A stretch of 64,000 nt of DNA. Origin: Basidiobolus meristosporus CBS 931.73. Its lineage: Eukaryota > Basidiobolomycota > Basidiobolomycetes > Basidiobolales > Basidiobolaceae. Below, piece by piece: positions 11,011-22,247 of the stretch. Position 1 is the first letter of the stretch. Each line of letters begins with the position of its first letter. Below the pieces are notes generated by a model, which saw only the letters and a program-made list of their open reading frames with translations, searched no databases and was not told the origin of the DNA. Both the position numbers and the translations under genes were made by a program. The stretch covers positions 1 to 64,000 of the forward strand of contig MCFE01000443.1 of assembly GCA_002104905.1 (NCBI GenBank), written 5' to 3'.

Positions 11011-11364
11011 ACTGTTATTTAGTTATTTTAGGTGATTTCTTTAATCTCAATAAAAACGAAACCTAGAAACACTAAGCTTTTGGGAATACATGTTGATTTG
11101 TATGTGTGAAGTCTGGAGCACCGGTCGGTTGTGTAGAGGGTCTACTGGCTGTGTATGCGTTGGATGGCGTGCTGATCATTTGTATGGCGGTTGCACAGTG
11201 GTAATATCATGGCGAAATCTAGCGACTGGTAGGCCAATCTTTTCAATCGATCGTTGCATTTGGAAAAATTCGTATTGAAACATTAAATAATAACAATGAT
11301 CTAAACCAGTTCATTGAGAGTGCCTTTACTTCATTGAACATACCTTATTTTTTCATAGAGAAAT
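11011..11364. other. Intergenic, RPS17 to SEH1
   Basis: 354 bp of 3' flank and SEH1 promoter; AATAAA-like signal at about 11049 (CAATAAAAACG). No gene seen. Confidence 0.5.
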
Positions 11365-12780
11365 ATGAATCAGATAGCCAAGTTCGACGCTAATCACGAG
11401 GATCTCATACACGACATCGCTTATGACTACTACGGGAAGAGACTTACTACTTGCTCCTCAGATCAAAAGCTAAAGGTTTGGGATTATGACGATGAGACCG
11501 GTCAATGGGAATTGAATGAAGTTTGGAAGGTTAGATTGACTCGATTCTCGTTACCTTTGACCTGTATTGAGCGTGAAGTTGCTAGGCTCACGACTGCTCC
11601 ATTCTGAAAGTGGCCTGGGCTCACCCGGAGTTCGGTCAAGTTATTGCCTCTTGCTCGTTTGACCGTTCAGTTAGAATCTGGGAGGAGCAAGAGCATGGTA
11701 AGCCCTGTCTTTGGTGTTTGATTTTCGTCGTCTTCTAAAGCGCCGCGTTGGTTGGATCGATAGAAGCGAAGAATAGTGGTAGACGCTGGGTAGAGAAAGC
11801 TAGGCTGGTAGACAGCCGTGGCTCTGTACAAGATATTGAATTTGCACCTAGTCACCTCGGCCTTAAACTGGTATTTCTATTGTGAAAACTTTTCAGCTGT
11901 ACGTACGCGATAGTATTTAACTGGAATTGCTAGGCCACTTGTGCTGCTGATGGAATGGTCCGAATCTATGAAGCCATGGAGGTGGTGAATCTTGCACACT
12001 GGACTTTGATGGAAGAGTTTGAAGTATGCTCAGGGGGCAGCAAAGAGGCTGATGGAAATTATTGCCTCTCTTGGTGTCCGTCCAGATTCCAGCCTCAAAC
12101 AATGGTGGTTGGCTGCGCCAAAGAGAACACAGCAAAGGTACAGTCTGAGAGGAAATTTATGCAATCACTGTTTCTCTAACGACCAGCCTTGTGATTTAGA
12201 TTTTCCGCATGGATCAGAATAATAGATGGCAGGCATTTGAGACCCTTACAGGACACGAAGGGGTTGTTCATGATGTCAGTTGGGCACCCAACCTGGGAAG
12301 GTAAAGGTTGCACTCTCAAGGGAGGAAAACGAATCCACACTAATTCAAGGGCCAAATTTCCAGAAGCTATCAACTAATCGCCACCGCCTCCAAGGATCAA
12401 AATGTACGAATCTTCAAGCTGACAGACGAAGGAGGACCCGGTGCCATGAACAAGCGTTGGAGGGTTGAGTTGGTGGCAGTGTTCCCTGACCACAAAGCCG
12501 AGGTGCTTTCAATTCGTATGAACTATCATTGGGTTTACATCACTAATATTGATATCAGGTATGGAAGGTTGAGTGGAATGTCACTGGCACTATTTTGTCA
12601 TCCTCTGGTGATGACGGTAAAGTTAGACTATGGAAAGGTAAGGTCTTCTCATTCGCATGGTCCCAGGGTGAGCGGTAATTTGACCCGCGGTTTTTCTTTT
12701 CCTTAGCCACCTTCGGAGATGAATGGAAATGCATGAGTGTTATCTCGGCTGAACAAGACAATGAGTATATGGAGCGTTAG
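11365..12780 (+). CDS. SEH1: Nucleoporin SEH1 (WD40; Y-complex and SEA/GATOR complex)
   Basis: Seven-bladed (six repeats plus insertion) WD40 protein shared by the nuclear-pore Y complex and the vacuolar SEA/GATOR2 complex. Eight exons: 11365-11529, 11586-11697, 11764-11870, 11934-12137, 12200-12300, 12364-12502, 12559-12637, 12707-12780; 326 aa. Diagnostic segments: [20 protein letters not shown] and [10 protein letters not shown] at the N terminus; [20 protein letters not shown] and [74 protein letters not shown]; end [12 protein letters not shown]. The match is to Seh1 rather than to its paralogue Sec13 (HEDLIHD..YDFYG start). The acceptor at 11584-11585 was set by the conserved AHD.S segment. 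Confidence 0.95.
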
Positions 12781-13043
12781 CCATTTGTATAGATTCGAAA
12801 AGTTGGCATGTATTAAAGTAATTCATTCGAAAATAAATTTTCATAATACCTTTTGCATGCATTATGCAGTGTAGTACCTTCAAACCTCTTAAATCACGAG
12901 TGAACGATCCCAAATTTTGAATGGTAAAAGCCACATAGTTGCTACATCATCAATGTTTTAATTCCACTCATTTTGCCATAAAATAAGTGTTAGTTGAGTT
13001 CGGAGTAGACGGTGTTTACATTAAAGACCAAGTTGAAGCTGCC

Positions 13044-15799
13044 ATGTCCGCACCACATCTGGGTCACACTTCTTTGAACATAAATGCCTTACGAGACTTG
13101 TCTAGGAAAGAGCTCACGGATGTTCTCGATTCTGTACGTGAGAGTTTGCTTATCATCTTACGAATTCCCGTCTTTTGATTACTGTGTAGAGGAGGCCCGT
13201 TGGAATTAACCAAACTAATATTTATTCCTGCGCCAGGCAAGAGGGAAAAAAACCTTGGTGCTCGATCCGAATCTAAGCGGCCCCTTAAGCTTAATAACGG
13301 AGTTCAGTTTGCTGAAGGTAACGAGGTTATCTTTAGAATTAGCAATTTGCGAGCACGAGCACGAGCGCTAAATCTCGTTTGTCGGCTGGCCTTGTCTTAA
13401 CAGGAACATGGAGTCGAGAAAATCTTTTATCTCCAATCGGGACCCTTGGAAACAGAATCCTCTAGTATAATTTATATCTGTCGCCCGAACATTCAATATG
13501 TTCGTTACATAGCAGGTAGCCTTTATGTATTGTACCTTGAAACCAACGAACAGGGTAGATTATGAGGCCTTTCACTTTTAGAGCATGTCAAGCAGCTTAG
13601 TGACACTGGAAAAAACTTCAACCTCTTCTTTGTTCCCAGAAGAACCATGATATGCGAGCGCTTATTGGAGGAAGAGGGAGTTTATGGAGATATCCTTGCC
13701 ATGCATTCTTGACGCCTTCAGGACAAAATCGATTGCTTTTCATGTTCCTTAACTAAACGACACATATCACAATTGGTGAGTATCACCTGGATCTGATTCC
13801 GTTCGAAGACGACCTCCTATCGCTTGAGCTGGACAATTCTTTCAAGGAGCTTTATTTGGTAGGCTTTGTATTGTATGGACATCGGCTAAGCCGTTCGCTT
13901 AAAGTAACGCTCTGTAGGATGGGGATAACACCTCTATATATTACGTCGCTCGAGCCATCATGAGGTTACAGTCTGTTTACGGGTTTTTCCCAAGGATAAT
14001 CGGCAAAGGAGATTGTGCAAAGGTTAGTCCTGATGCAACAACACCCCAGAGTTATTGAAATACTCTAATACTCTACATTTAGCTTCTCTCCGATATGCTA
14101 TTGAGAATGAGGCGTGAGATGGCTATAGATGATCCTTTGGTCACTCAGAGCATGTCTATTTCCTCCAACATCGATTCCCTAGTAATCGTTGATCGTGCAT
14201 CCGATCTTGTAACCCCTCTTTGCACTCAGCTCACCTACGAAGGGCTGGTCGACGAATACTTTGGAATCAAGAACAGTAAGACCATATATATAGCACAATA
14301 ACGGGTGTACTATGAGGCAATCTAACCTAGATACAGCCTTCGTTGAGGTCGACGCCGCAGTTGCACCGAGCTCCCCCAACCCAGCTGGCTCTTCATCAGG
14401 AGCGGCCAACCCACCCACTAACAAGAAAAAGAAGGTTCCTTTGAATTCATCGGACAAGTTGTTTTCGGAAATCCGAGATATGAACTTCGCAGTGGTGGGA
14501 AGCGTACTCAACAAGGTGGCCAAGCGTATTAACGAAGATTACGAGGTATTCTGACTGTAGTTGAAGGAGCAGCGCTCTGATTTCTAAATGAATATTCAAC
14601 CGGGATAGGGCCGTCACCATGCGAAGACAGTCGGGCAAATCAGAGAGTTTATCGGGAAGCTTGGAGGCTTACAAAATGAACATTTGTCTCTAAAAACACG
14701 TATCCTTCTGAACCCAACCTCAACTAGTTGTTTGGAATTCAAGTTATTTCCCCGTGACTTTTTCACAAGATACCACACTAGCTGAGCAGATAATGAGCTG
14801 CACTACATCAGAAGATTTCAATCGGATGCTCGAAGTCCAGCAAAGTAAGGTCACGTTTAGTACTATCCATGAGGGAGCTCTACTCAAGCAAACGCCAAAT
14901 CTAGACTTCACCGCTGGATATGATACCAACACCCAAAGCCCATACATCGAAGAGCTAATCAATCGACAAGCACCGCTTCTTCAAGTCTTGAGACTTCTCT
15001 GTTTGCAGTCATTGGTGAATAACGGACTGAAATCCAAAACCTACGATTTCTTTCGGAAGGAGATTATCCAGGTAGGAAGATGCTCTACGGTGAATCTTCA
15101 TGCCCGCTAATCAATGGAATCTGGTAGACCTATGGCTATGAGCATATCGTGACCCTTCATAATCTTGCCAAGGTTGGTCTTCTCAAGATTCAAGATGTAA
15201 ATAGGAATCCCTACCCTCAAGTGCGCAAATCACTGCGGTTGATCGTTGATCAAGTCGATGAAAGAAGCCCCAACGATATAGCTTACGTGTACTCAGGATA
15301 TGCCCCTCTCAGCGTACGCCTGGTCCAATGTGTTTATCGTAACACGGCACCGACCGTGCGTAATGCAGTCGGTGTCGGGGCTGGTTGGAAAGGCCTCGAG
15401 GATGTCATCCGGATGATCCCTGGAAAAATGTTTGACGAGGTTCAGCCTGTAGAAGATGGAATAGCTCGGACAGTCAAAAGTAATACAAACAGCGTCATGT
15501 AAATGGGTTTCCCACTCTAACCGGTTTGTCGCTAGGATGGAACAAGTCTGGTCAACCAAGAATCTCAATAGTACTGTTCCTCGGTGGTTGCACTTACACA
15601 GAGATTTCAGCAATTCGTTTCTTGTCCCAGCAGGAAGAAGGTGATTGTTGTTGTTGCTATATCTTGACGAAGACCAGTACTAATGCCAATGCCAATGCCA
15701 ATGCCAATACCAGGTCGAGAATATGTCATTGCCACCACACAGATCATCAATGGAAATACTCTCCTGGACCCGCTAATCGAGAAGGTTAATCATGATTAA
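13044..15799 (+). CDS. VPS33: Vacuolar sorting SM protein VPS33 (14 exons, two U12-type introns)
   Basis: Sec1/Munc18-family subunit of the HOPS and CORVET tethers; binds SNAREs for fusion at endosome and vacuole. Exons: 13044-13133, 13237-13317, 13404-13515, 13582-13689, 13764-13858, 13918-14022, 14083-14275, 14337-14545, 14609-14699, 14770-14844, 14905-15071, 15128-15479, 15536-15640, 15714-15799; 622 aa (human VPS33A 596, yeast 691). Diagnostic segments: ARGKKTLVLDPNLSGPLSLI; DRASDLVTPLCTQLTYEGLV and DEYFGIKN; QIREFVGKLGGLQNEHLSLK; YGYEHIVTLHNLAKVGLL; DIAYVYSGYAPLSVRLVQ; FLGGCTYTEISAIRFLSQ; EYVIATTQIINGN. Introns 4 (13690-13763) and 9 (14700-14769) carry U12-type signals; the others are ordinary GT-AG. 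Intron 10 (14845-14904) is 60 nt with no in-frame stop, so retention would insert 20 residues; it was removed because VQQ.FTAGYDT then aligns with the family. Confidence 0.94.
13690..13763 (+). other. U12-type AT-A C intron of VPS33 (intron 4)
   Basis: Starts ATATCCTT and ends AC at 13762-13763. TTCCTTAAC at 13745-13753 matches the U12 branch consensus exactly, with the branch A 11 nt before the 3' end. Removal joins GGAG to ATATCACA and yields the conserved GVYGDITIGEYHL; no GT...AG choice here restores that segment. Confidence 0.85.
14700..14769 (+). other. U12-type GT-AG intron of VPS33 (intron 9)
   Basis: Starts GTATCCTT, the U12 5' splice consensus, and ends TTCACAAG. The likely branch region CCCCGTGAC (14750-14758) is a weaker match to TTCCTTGAC, with the A 12 nt from the 3' end. 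Splicing yields HLSLKTHTTLAEQIM, as in VPS33 homologues. Confidence 0.7.
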
Positions 15800-16129
15800 A
15801 AAATTGTTTGAAAGCGAATTAAATAAAAGCTGAATGTTGAGGCGCAGAGGTGACTTACGTCTTCTGACCCCAATCTTTCTATCTGGTGTATCGTGAGATT
15901 GCTGCCGTGTTACGTGTGTGAGGGCACTTGACCAAAGGAAAGCCTTAGGATTGGTCATCGATTACATGACTCCTTCCTCGATCTCATTTGTGCATTTCTG
16001 TGACAAATCCACACCAACACTCCATCAAGTCGATTAAATTTATTAACGGCGAATTTACAAATTTGGTAGAAGACAAATTCGGCTATTAGATATCATTGTA
16101 GCAGAAGGCCGAGATAGGGAATGCATTAA
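15800..16129. other. Convergent 3' flanks of VPS33 and the acyl-CoA synthetase gene
   Basis: 330 bp between two converging stop codons; AATAAA near 15826 serves the plus-strand gene. Nothing else seen. Confidence 0.5.
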
Positions 16130-18340
16130 TTATTTGTACATGGCCTCAACCTCGGCCTGGTATTTTTGTACAACATCCCTTCTCTTCACTTTCTGGGCGG
16201 CAGTTAACATATTATTCTCCGAAGTCCATTCGGAGTCACACAGGTATACGTTCTGAATGACCTCAGCGGAGGCTAATCCGGCCTTCTTCGCGATTTCCTT
16301 GAAAGAGTCCAAGACCCCCTTTTTCACTTCTTTGTGTTGGCACAGCTCATGAAGGGTCAACTTTTCGGCGTTGGCTACTCCCTTTTGCTGGGCGAGTTTG
16401 CGAAGTCGATCCTCGATGGGAACCACCAGGGCGACTGGGTGGTATTGGAATGAATCACCGTAGACGCATAGATTCTGCACATACAGCGAGGTTTTGTAGA
16501 GTGCCTCAAGTCTCTCGAGGGCAATATACTCCCCGTTTGCGAGCTTGACCAGATTCTTTCTACGATCGATAATGGCCAAGCTGCCGTCTGGTCTCCATTC
16601 ACCAACATCTCCGGTCTTCAGCCAGCCATCCTCAGTCAACACTTCTTTGGTGAGCTCGTCATTGTTGAAGTAGCCCTTCATAACAGCCGGACCACGAACC
16701 CAGATTTCGCCTTGGGGTGGGTTATTGCGATGACTATATCCTGCTTCTTCAACATCCACCAACTTCATTTCACTGCACGGAACTGGTGGGCCACTGGTAC
16801 CATAGGCAAAGTTACTGGGGCTCATGAGAGCGCACATGGCTGTGCCCTCCGTCATACCGTACCCTTGTAGGATTGGGCATACAGTCAGACTAAGGAATTC
16901 CTGAGTCTCAACAGCAATGGGCGCGCCTCCCGACAAAGCAATCCTTAAACGACCTCCTGTTTGGTCTTTGATTTTCTTGAAGAAAATGTTGTCAATAAAC
17001 TGGGTTGGGATGTGGAATTTGGTCAGCAGTTTCTTGATATACAAAGCCGCTCCAAATATCATGGCAGTGGCGCTGCCAGATGCGTGCACCTTGTTTATAA
17101 CCCCTTTGCGAATGGTCTCCCAAACTGCTGGAACTCCAGTCAGCACAGTGGGTCGCAATTCACGGAGATCACCCAAACAGTTCCGGACGGAGGCGTCAGT
17201 AAGCGTTCTGATAGATCCGTAACCCAAAGCAACTCCCCAATACATTACGGCATGCTCTACCAAGAATTCCAGAACATGGGCCAACGGGAGATAAGCCATG
17301 ATTGTATCGCCAGGGCCAAGTATTCCCTTGAAAAGCTTGGAGGTCCCCGCAACTAGTTCATATCAGCAATCAGAAGGGGGTTCCATGAAGCATTGTTAAG
17401 TTGTACTTACTGCCAGCGACAATGTTAGCATGGGTGAGCATGACTCCCTTTGGAGCACCAGTAGTACCTGAGGTATACATAATACACGCAAGGTCTTCAG
17501 GGTTCGGGGGTTGATGATCAGCAGGATACTCGTTCCCAAGCTCTTTGACTTGGTCAAAGCTTCGAAGCTCAATGGTTGGGTTTGTGTTTCTGAAATTTTC
17601 AAGGGACCCAGCAGAGGCTTCTTCCATAAAAACAACATGCTTTAGGGAGGAGGCTTTGGAGGCAACGCTTGATGCAGTTTTCAACAACTCGGCAGTTGTA
17701 AACAACACAGTGATCTCCCCTTCATTCAAAGCGTGTAGCACCCCGTCCTCCCCTAGGGTGTCGTAGGCGGTCACCACAGTAATACTCTGCATGTAGCAGG
17801 CTATGTACATGAAATGTCAGTATCTGTTGTACCATGATAAAAACGATTGATCATACCTTGTGCCATCAGCATCCATTCAACGCTATATATGTATAAGTGT
17901 GAAAGATCTACAACCATCGCACATACAGAGACATCTTACCTGGTCTTTGCAAAGAGAAGTACCTTAGCTTGAGGGCCCAGGCCTAGCTGAAGCAAGCCGG
18001 CGGCTAAGGAAGAGCAGATGTTACTGGCTTCTTTATAAGAATACCAGTTATAGTGGCTGAGTTGGAAATAATTCCACGTTTTAAGTTCCTCCTGGATCTC
18101 GCCGCCAACGTTTTTCTTGACAAGTTTCTCCTCGGATATGACTTTTACCACTTTACGGTAACCCAGAGCCTCCTGGTCCTGGTACGTACGTGCACTATAC
18201 TGGAGTACATCATACAGAGTAGCTATCTCAGGAATAGGCTGCTTCAATAAGTCATGCTGGGTCTCATAATAGCGGTGGGGTTTCCCAGAAGTAGGGGTTT
18301 CTTCGCCCACTGGAACGGAAAACACTCGACTCAAGACCAT
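16130..18340 (-). CDS. FAA1: Long-chain fatty acyl-CoA synthetase (FAA/ACSL type)
   Basis: ATP-dependent activation of long-chain fatty acids to acyl-CoA. Exons in plus coordinates: 17940-18340, 17857-17882, 17411-17800, 16130-17352; 679 aa. Seen: [19 protein letters not shown], the AMP-binding P-loop, at about residue 250; the LPLAHVLE segment; GYGMTEGT; and the FACS signature [20 protein letters not shown] followed by [15 protein letters not shown]. The N-terminal part ([20 protein letters not shown]) is typical of the fungal/animal long-chain group. Exon 2 is only 26 nt (SVEWMLMA region) and is needed for frame and homology. No peroxisomal PTS1 at the C terminus (ends EAMYK). FAA1/FAA4-type is my assignment at family level; the exact paralogue cannot be named. 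Confidence 0.93.
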
Positions 18341-18861
18341 TTCAGAAAAAAGGAATAGATTGATGTCTACCGATTAGCAAGCCCTCGAGGTTTTATATCC
18401 GGAAGGGAGGCTTGATTTGATCCCACGGTCCTTTGGTGGTATCTGCCTTACATCCCAGCTATGTTTGATTTACCTTTTAATTCATTTAAACAAGATGGGT
18501 GACTTGGTGCTACGTGAAGAATACCCGAGATAATTGATGTGACACGAATGTGCCACCGAACTGGCTCCTTTTGTTAGTTCGATCTACAACCTTTGTCCAG
18601 AGAAAGAGATTTCCTATTGCCGCAAGGGCGACCAACCTCAGCTCCCCTTTCGATGGTGTGTGTAATTGCACTACTTTGCATTAAGAGACATCGGAATCAT
18701 CGTTGAATCACTTCAAATAGAATTGATAAGACAGCGTCATCCAAACTTGCTTAAACTTGAATTTAGTCTTCAATCTGGTTTGGCTTGTGAGTGGTAAGAA
18801 CCAACAAACATAAGAGATACCTGCAAGAATAACCCAGACTTCGTCATCAACGTCGCCTGAC
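18341..18861. other. Divergent promoter region, acyl-CoA synthetase / PEX14
   Basis: 521 bp shared upstream region between two genes with related metabolic roles (fatty-acid activation and peroxisomal import). I cannot identify a specific regulatory site such as an oleate-response element. Confidence 0.4.
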
Positions 18862-19860
18862 ATGTCCGAACGGATGCAACTCGTTGAAAGTGCTGTGAAA
18901 TTCCTTCAACTACCTGAAGTGCAAAGTAGAAATCCTCACCAGAAAATCGAGTTCTTGAGAAGCAAAGGTTTATCGAATGAGGAGATAAAAGAGGCAATTG
19001 CTTGTACTGGCCAGATAGAGCCAGTGGCTAGAGATTTCGAGATGGACTCTACTGGATCTATGCAAGCAGCTGAAGAGAATCGAGCTTGGGAATCGGCCAA
19101 GCAGATGCCTCAAAATACGCAAGTACAAACCAGCTTGGGAATGGCCCACGAAGGCAAACATTGGTACGATGTTTTGGCTTTTTCCAAGCCTGAACTCGGC
19201 CAGTGGAAAAGCTATTTGGCTGTGACTGCTGGCACCTTGGGAAGTGTGTATGGAATATATGGATTAATCAAGGTAGAGGGTTAGTCTATTGCTTTAGGAA
19301 ATACCCAGTATTTATTTAGCCTCGTACAGAGTTTTAGTAGCAAGAAAGGGGATAGTAGCCAGGGAGATAGTTTGACCGATACCGACGCCAAACCGTCATT
19401 AAAGAAACCCACTGGCCTTAAACTCAACGGAACTTCGTTCAGTCTTCACCCGCCTAGTGCGGAAGAACAACTTACCAACTTGACGTTAACAACCGTAGCC
19501 TTACAAGGATACGTAGAAAAGCTCAGAGTTTCAATAACGAATCTTCAAAAGCAAGCAGCTACACGGGATCAAGAGTTCAAGCTTTTGGGTGCGCAATTAG
19601 ACGAACTACAGCACTCCATACCACAGGTAAGAGGTGATAAGCATGGTACTAGTTCATCTAATTGATTCGTGGTATTCCAGATGCTCGAGAATCAAAAGGC
19701 CGCACAACATGCCATGGTGTCCAGCCTCCACGACGACTTGAAAGCATTGAAGAGCCTATTGGTCCGCCGAAGTACTCCCATAAGCTCACCCAACATCGCC
19801 ACCGGCCAAACACACGCCCAAGCCCAGCCCAATTCGCCACGAACGACTCGGAGCAAGTGA
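18862..19860 (+). CDS. PEX14: Peroxisomal import docking protein PEX14
   Basis: Membrane docking factor for the cargo receptor PEX5 (and PEX7 complexes) at peroxisomes. Exons 18862-19272, 19330-19626, 19681-19860; 295 aa. The N-terminal domain (about residues 5-50: VESAVKFLQLPEVQSRNPHQ, KIEFLRSKGLSNEEIKEAI) carries the conserved three-helix PEX5/PEX19-binding fold. A hydrophobic segment at about 117-137 (SYLAVTAGTLGSVYGIYGLI) is the membrane region, then a coiled-coil stretch (TLTTVALQGYVEKLRVSITN). The linker and tail are Ser/Pro-rich. The acceptor at 19328-19329 is the only nearby AG that keeps the frame. Confidence 0.88.
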
Positions 19861-20107
19861 CTATACATGGAATATTTTACATGTTTTGTACAGTTTGAAC
19901 TGATCTATAATGTCATGGAAGCCATATTCTTCGATGAACCCGTCCCCACATTCAGCGCATGAATTTGAGAAGCTGGTATTTGGTCACTGCAATGTCTTCG
20001 AAATCATCGCCCATTTGGATATCATTCTCTATATTACACTTGCATATCTTTATGTACTTCGACGAAGCGATTCTATGTTCTATTTGTTATAAATAGCATC
20101 ACATTAG

Positions 20108-20565
20108 CTAAACTTGCTCATACAATTCCAGTGGTAAATCGTCTGGGTCAGCGAAGAAAGTAAAACGCTGGTTTGTAATGGGGTCCACTCTAATCTCCTC
20201 CACGGCAATACCATGCTCTTCAAGTTTCTTAACTGCGGTGTCAATGTTATTGACTGCAAAGGCCAAGTGACGAAGTCCACAGGCCTCTGGGCGGGAGGTG
20301 CGTTTAGGCGGCGTGGGAAAGGAAAATAACTCGATCTGTGTACTGGAGTTAGGCACCTGCAGATCGAGTTTCCAAGAATCGCGTTCTGCGCGATACGTCT
20401 CCTCGATTATATCGCAACCAAGTATGCGTGTGTAGAAATCTATCACTTGAATTTAGCAAACGAAACGTGTGGCCAGTTAATCCCATCCGTACCTTTAGAA
20501 ACTTCATAGTTGGAGCTGATGATGGCGACGTGGTGGACACCTCTAATGCAATCAGCCAAGCTCAT
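20108..20565 (-). CDS. VOC / glyoxalase-like dioxygenase-fold protein (YaeR/SMU1112c type)
   Basis: Exons 20493-20565 and 20108-20439; 134 aa. Single vicinal-oxygen-chelate domain: start GVHHVAIISSNYEVSKDFYT with the first metal-ligand-type His; IELFSFP; LRHLAFAVNNIDTA with the second His; closing DPDDLPLELYEQV with a Glu. This pattern (H.AI..sd.e.s..FYt..LGf, R..a.GLrHlaF.V, DPDglplElye) is that of small YaeR-like proteins; the substrate is unknown. 53-nt intron with donor GTACGG. Faces U2AF across a 620-bp divergent promoter. Confidence 0.88.
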
Positions 20566-21185
20566 TTTAAAGCAACAATCAAAATTTGACAGAAGTCAAT
20601 TCTCCTTCTATCAATTAAATAATTAAAAATCATGATTGATTAGGTGGCCATATTGCTATTATGTAACATGAGCCATTATTGGGGAGCCGTGGAACAAATC
20701 ATCCGCGTAAGCGCCTCTCTACAGCAGTCCAGCCACTATCTTGGCCAAATTAGGAAATGATAATGCTTTACTGATGTTGAGAAGTCAACGAAGGTTGAAC
20801 TCTTTGTCCGGCCATCAGTAGAGTAGTACTGAGCACTACACGTGGGAGATATCAGAATTGAGCATGGACAATGCTATAGAACATTATTCTTCGGATATAG
20901 CCTCTTAATTGCTACATAAGGCTTGTCAATATTGAACAAAGCATCAGGCATCACACCTAATAATGGATACCATGATAGTTAATCTTAGCCATGATGCTAA
21001 CCGCATTCACGTATTTCTTGATTAATTCACATGTAAATCAGCCAAGTCTGAGTAGGCATAAAATCCGTGAAATTGATTTGAAAAAAGTATAGATATTCAA
21101 CGCGCTGCTAGGCCCTTTCTAAAGCCCTTTTTTTCTTACCGCCAACTTGAATCACCTTTGAGGTTTGGTTCAACTTTGTTATAAT
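20566..21185. other. Divergent promoter region, VOC protein / U2AF small subunit
   Basis: 620 bp, AT-rich, no ORF or RNA gene recognised. Confidence 0.45.
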
Positions 21186-21979
21186 ATGGCGGATTATCTT
21201 GCTTCTATCTATGGTACTGAGAAAGACAAGTAAGTGCCCCATCTATCCTGGAGCTTCATCTACCGCTGACAATAACCTTTGCACTGTAATCTAGAGTCAA
21301 CTGTTCATTTTATTTCAAAATTGGTGCCTGTCGACACGGAGATCGTTGTTCTCGAAAACACGTGAAACCCACATTTTCTCAAACGATCTTACTGAGCAAT
21401 GTATATCAAAATCCCGCCCATGATCCTAGCTGCACCTTGAACGAGGAGCAATTACAAGAACACTTCGATCTATGCTACGAAGACATGTTTATGGAGTTGG
21501 CTAAATACGGGGAAATAGAGGAAATGAACATTTGCGACAATGTCGGCGACCACCTGGTTGGAAATGTATACGTTCGTTATCGGTACGAAGAAGACGCCGG
21601 CAAAGCAGTCGACTCGCTTAATCAAAGATTCTACGCTGGTAAGCAGAGGTAATTGGATGATTTTTTGCTGACATCGTACTAAATCGAGGTTTATTTAGCC
21701 CGACCACTCTATGCGGAGCTCTCACCAGTGACTGACTTCAGAGAGGCGTGCTGTCGACAATACGAAAACTCGGAATGTACACGTGGTGGCTTTTGCAACT
21801 TCATGCATCTGAAGGTGGTCAGCCGTAAACTGCGCAAGGATCTTTACGCTGCACAAAGGGCCACGCTGAAGGAAAACGGGCAAAACCAGAAGTACCAGAG
21901 CCGAAGCCGTAGTCCATCTCGTGAGCGGAAAAGCCGAGACCACCGAAGCTCACGTAGAAGCCGTGACGATCGTCATTAA
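21186..21979 (+). CDS. U2AF1: U2AF small subunit (U2AF35)
   Basis: Recognises the 3' splice-site AG together with U2AF65 in the major spliceosome. Exons 21186-21229, 21295-21638, 21699-21979; 222 aa. Order: [20 protein letters not shown]; first C3H zinc finger ([20 protein letters not shown]); UHM/RRM domain ([12 protein letters not shown]... to [12 protein letters not shown]); second C3H finger ([20 protein letters not shown]); short basic Arg-Ser tail ([14 protein letters not shown]). Length is close to fungal orthologues (S. pombe Uaf2 216 aa). Presence of U2AF is expected for the abundant U2-type introns here and says nothing about the U12 machinery. Confidence 0.95.
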
Positions 21980-22247
21980 GAAGGCTCTCCTTTAAACCAA
22001 TTTCCAAAACAATTAAATACAACCAAATCCACTCACACTCAACCAACAGTGCGTCTTCTCCAAGACAACCATCACCCAGTTTATGTACTTGTTTGGTGAG
22101 ATGCAATATGGTCTGGGAAAAGTTTTACACGCCCCCTTTCCCCACAAGTATCTTATGATCAACTATGAGCTTCCGCATAAACAATCTACCTAGTTCCCAA
22201 TCTAGCGGCAATCCTTCAACCCTCTCTTTACCTATATGTGACCATTT

